A DNA stretch of 24,064 nt from Candidatus Heimdallarchaeota archaeon LC_2 (GTDB lineage: Archaea; Asgardarchaeota; Heimdallarchaeia; Heimdallarchaeales; Kariarchaeaceae): positions 1 through 24,064 of the forward strand of contig MDVR01000019.1 in assembly GCA_001940725.1 (NCBI GenBank), given 5' to 3'. A program made the position numbers and the translations under genes. The notes beneath the pieces are model-generated. The model worked only from the letters and a program-made list of their open reading frames with translations. It ran no database searches and was not told where the DNA came from. This document shows, piece by piece, positions 23,602 through 24,064 of this stretch. Within the stretch, counting starts at the first letter, position 1; each line of letters begins with the position of its first letter.

Positions 23602-24064
23602 CTACAAGACAATAACAACTACACCACTCACACATAAAAGTATACCCAAGAACTGAGTTTTCTTGATATCCTCTATTCCACTGAAATAACCTATAAATGC
23701 AGCGATGATAGGATTAGTGCTGGAAATTGGTGTTGTAACTGCAGCTCCAATACGCTGAACTGCGATAAAGAAAACGCTTGCGCCAATACTATCTCCAAGA
23801 AGTCCCGAAATTCCCAGGTATTTGATTGATTTATTGCGTTCCTCTTTTGTACGTGCTTCTTGGCCATTTTCTTGATTAGAACGCCTTCTAAGGAAGTAAT
23901 ACAATAAGAGAGCCTCCAATCCCAATATAGTATTCCGAATACCCAGTAATCCCAGTCCATCAGTGCCATCAACATCTAGAATTTTTTTAATGAAATAAAC
24001 AGATGTACCCCAACCAAAGGCAGCAGACACACCAAAAATAAGAGCACCCTTGGAAAAAGAAGTG
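23602..24064 (-). CDS. EamA/DMT family transporter, partial
   Basis: The frame is open to the right edge, so the N-terminal half lies outside the window. The visible about 154 residues are the second EamA repeat. It begins GALIFGVSAAFGWGTSVYFIKKIL, passes a basic loop (RRRSNQENG), then continues SGLLGDSIGASVFFIAVQRIGAAVTTPISS (in part) and ends with a last helix LGILLCVSGVVVIVL. The IxxxGAAxxxPISSTNPIIAAF signature is characteristic of this drug/metabolite transporter family. The substrate is unknown. The gene precedes sufB on the same strand, separated by 228 bases that carry inverted repeats and the sufB promoter. Confidence 0.85.
   Translation of the reverse strand, partial: TSFSKGALIFGVSAAFGWGTSVYFIKKILDVDGTDGLGLLGIRNTILGLEALLLYYFLRRRSNQENGQEARTKEERNKSIKYLGISGLLGDSIGASVFFIAVQRIGAAVTTPISSTNPIIAAFIGYFSGIEDIKKTQFLGILLCVSGVVVIVL

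Noticed and set aside
1..24064. CRISPR array
   Set aside because: No regularly spaced 25-40-base repeats were seen. The repeats present are the gene-end palindrome, the paired operators and the sufB tails.

Overview
The window is strongly A+T-rich with compact, mostly one-gene transcription units. Many genes have a TATA-like box about 25-40 bases before the start and almost no leader, which is an archaeal pattern. An F420-type luciferase-like oxidoreductase, SufB, a NosD-like beta-helix surface protein, and three proteins whose strand/helix order matches longin/roadblock-type domains (2584-3285, 6812-7219, 7893-8906) point to an archaeon, most likely an Asgard (Heimdallarchaeia-like) genome. 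That lineage call is an inference from gene content; there is no rRNA or tRNA here to confirm it.

Layout. 1-1001: a C-terminal gene fragment present three times, twice direct and once inverted, forming a perfect 257-bp-arm palindrome; this may be a genuine rearrangement or an amplification/assembly chimera. 1081-6012: an MFS exporter, a longin-like protein, an unknown protein, a membrane-tethered nucleoside hydrolase, an alkyltransferase-like (ATL) DNA-damage sensor and a FlK-like hot-dog thioesterase. 6039-8906: small unknown proteins, a ribbon-helix-helix regulator and two more longin/roadblock-like proteins. 9060-11872: a second MFS protein, a VOC (glyoxalase-fold) protein and a fumarylacetoacetate-hydrolase-family enzyme.

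11919-18577: a small membrane protein with a duplicated operator-like site; a 677-residue tyrosine-rich surface protein built from about seven PepSY-like repeats; an LSm/SH3-like small protein; an IMPACT/YigZ-family protein; two paralogous small proteins with a shared promoter element; a 590-base gene-poor stretch holding three consecutive hairpins (candidate structured RNA); a 48-residue charged microprotein; and a NosD-like beta-helix surface protein.

18609-24064, all on the minus strand: a full-length sufB followed by two displaced copies of its own 3' end (32 codons at 20872-20970, about 74 codons at 18616-18838). Unrelated genes lie between them: a zinc-ribbon/Yip1-like membrane protein, then an LLM oxidoreductase and a frameshifted haloalkane-dehalogenase-like hydrolase. 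This looks like stepwise accretion of gene cassettes at the 3' end of sufB, and is the most unusual organisation in the window. An EamA/DMT transporter runs off the right edge.

Few genes form obvious operons. The strongest regulatory signals are a perfect 9-5-9 inverted repeat in front of sufB, the paired 18-bp sites around the promoter of the 67-residue membrane protein, and the conserved element at identical spacing before the two small paralogues.
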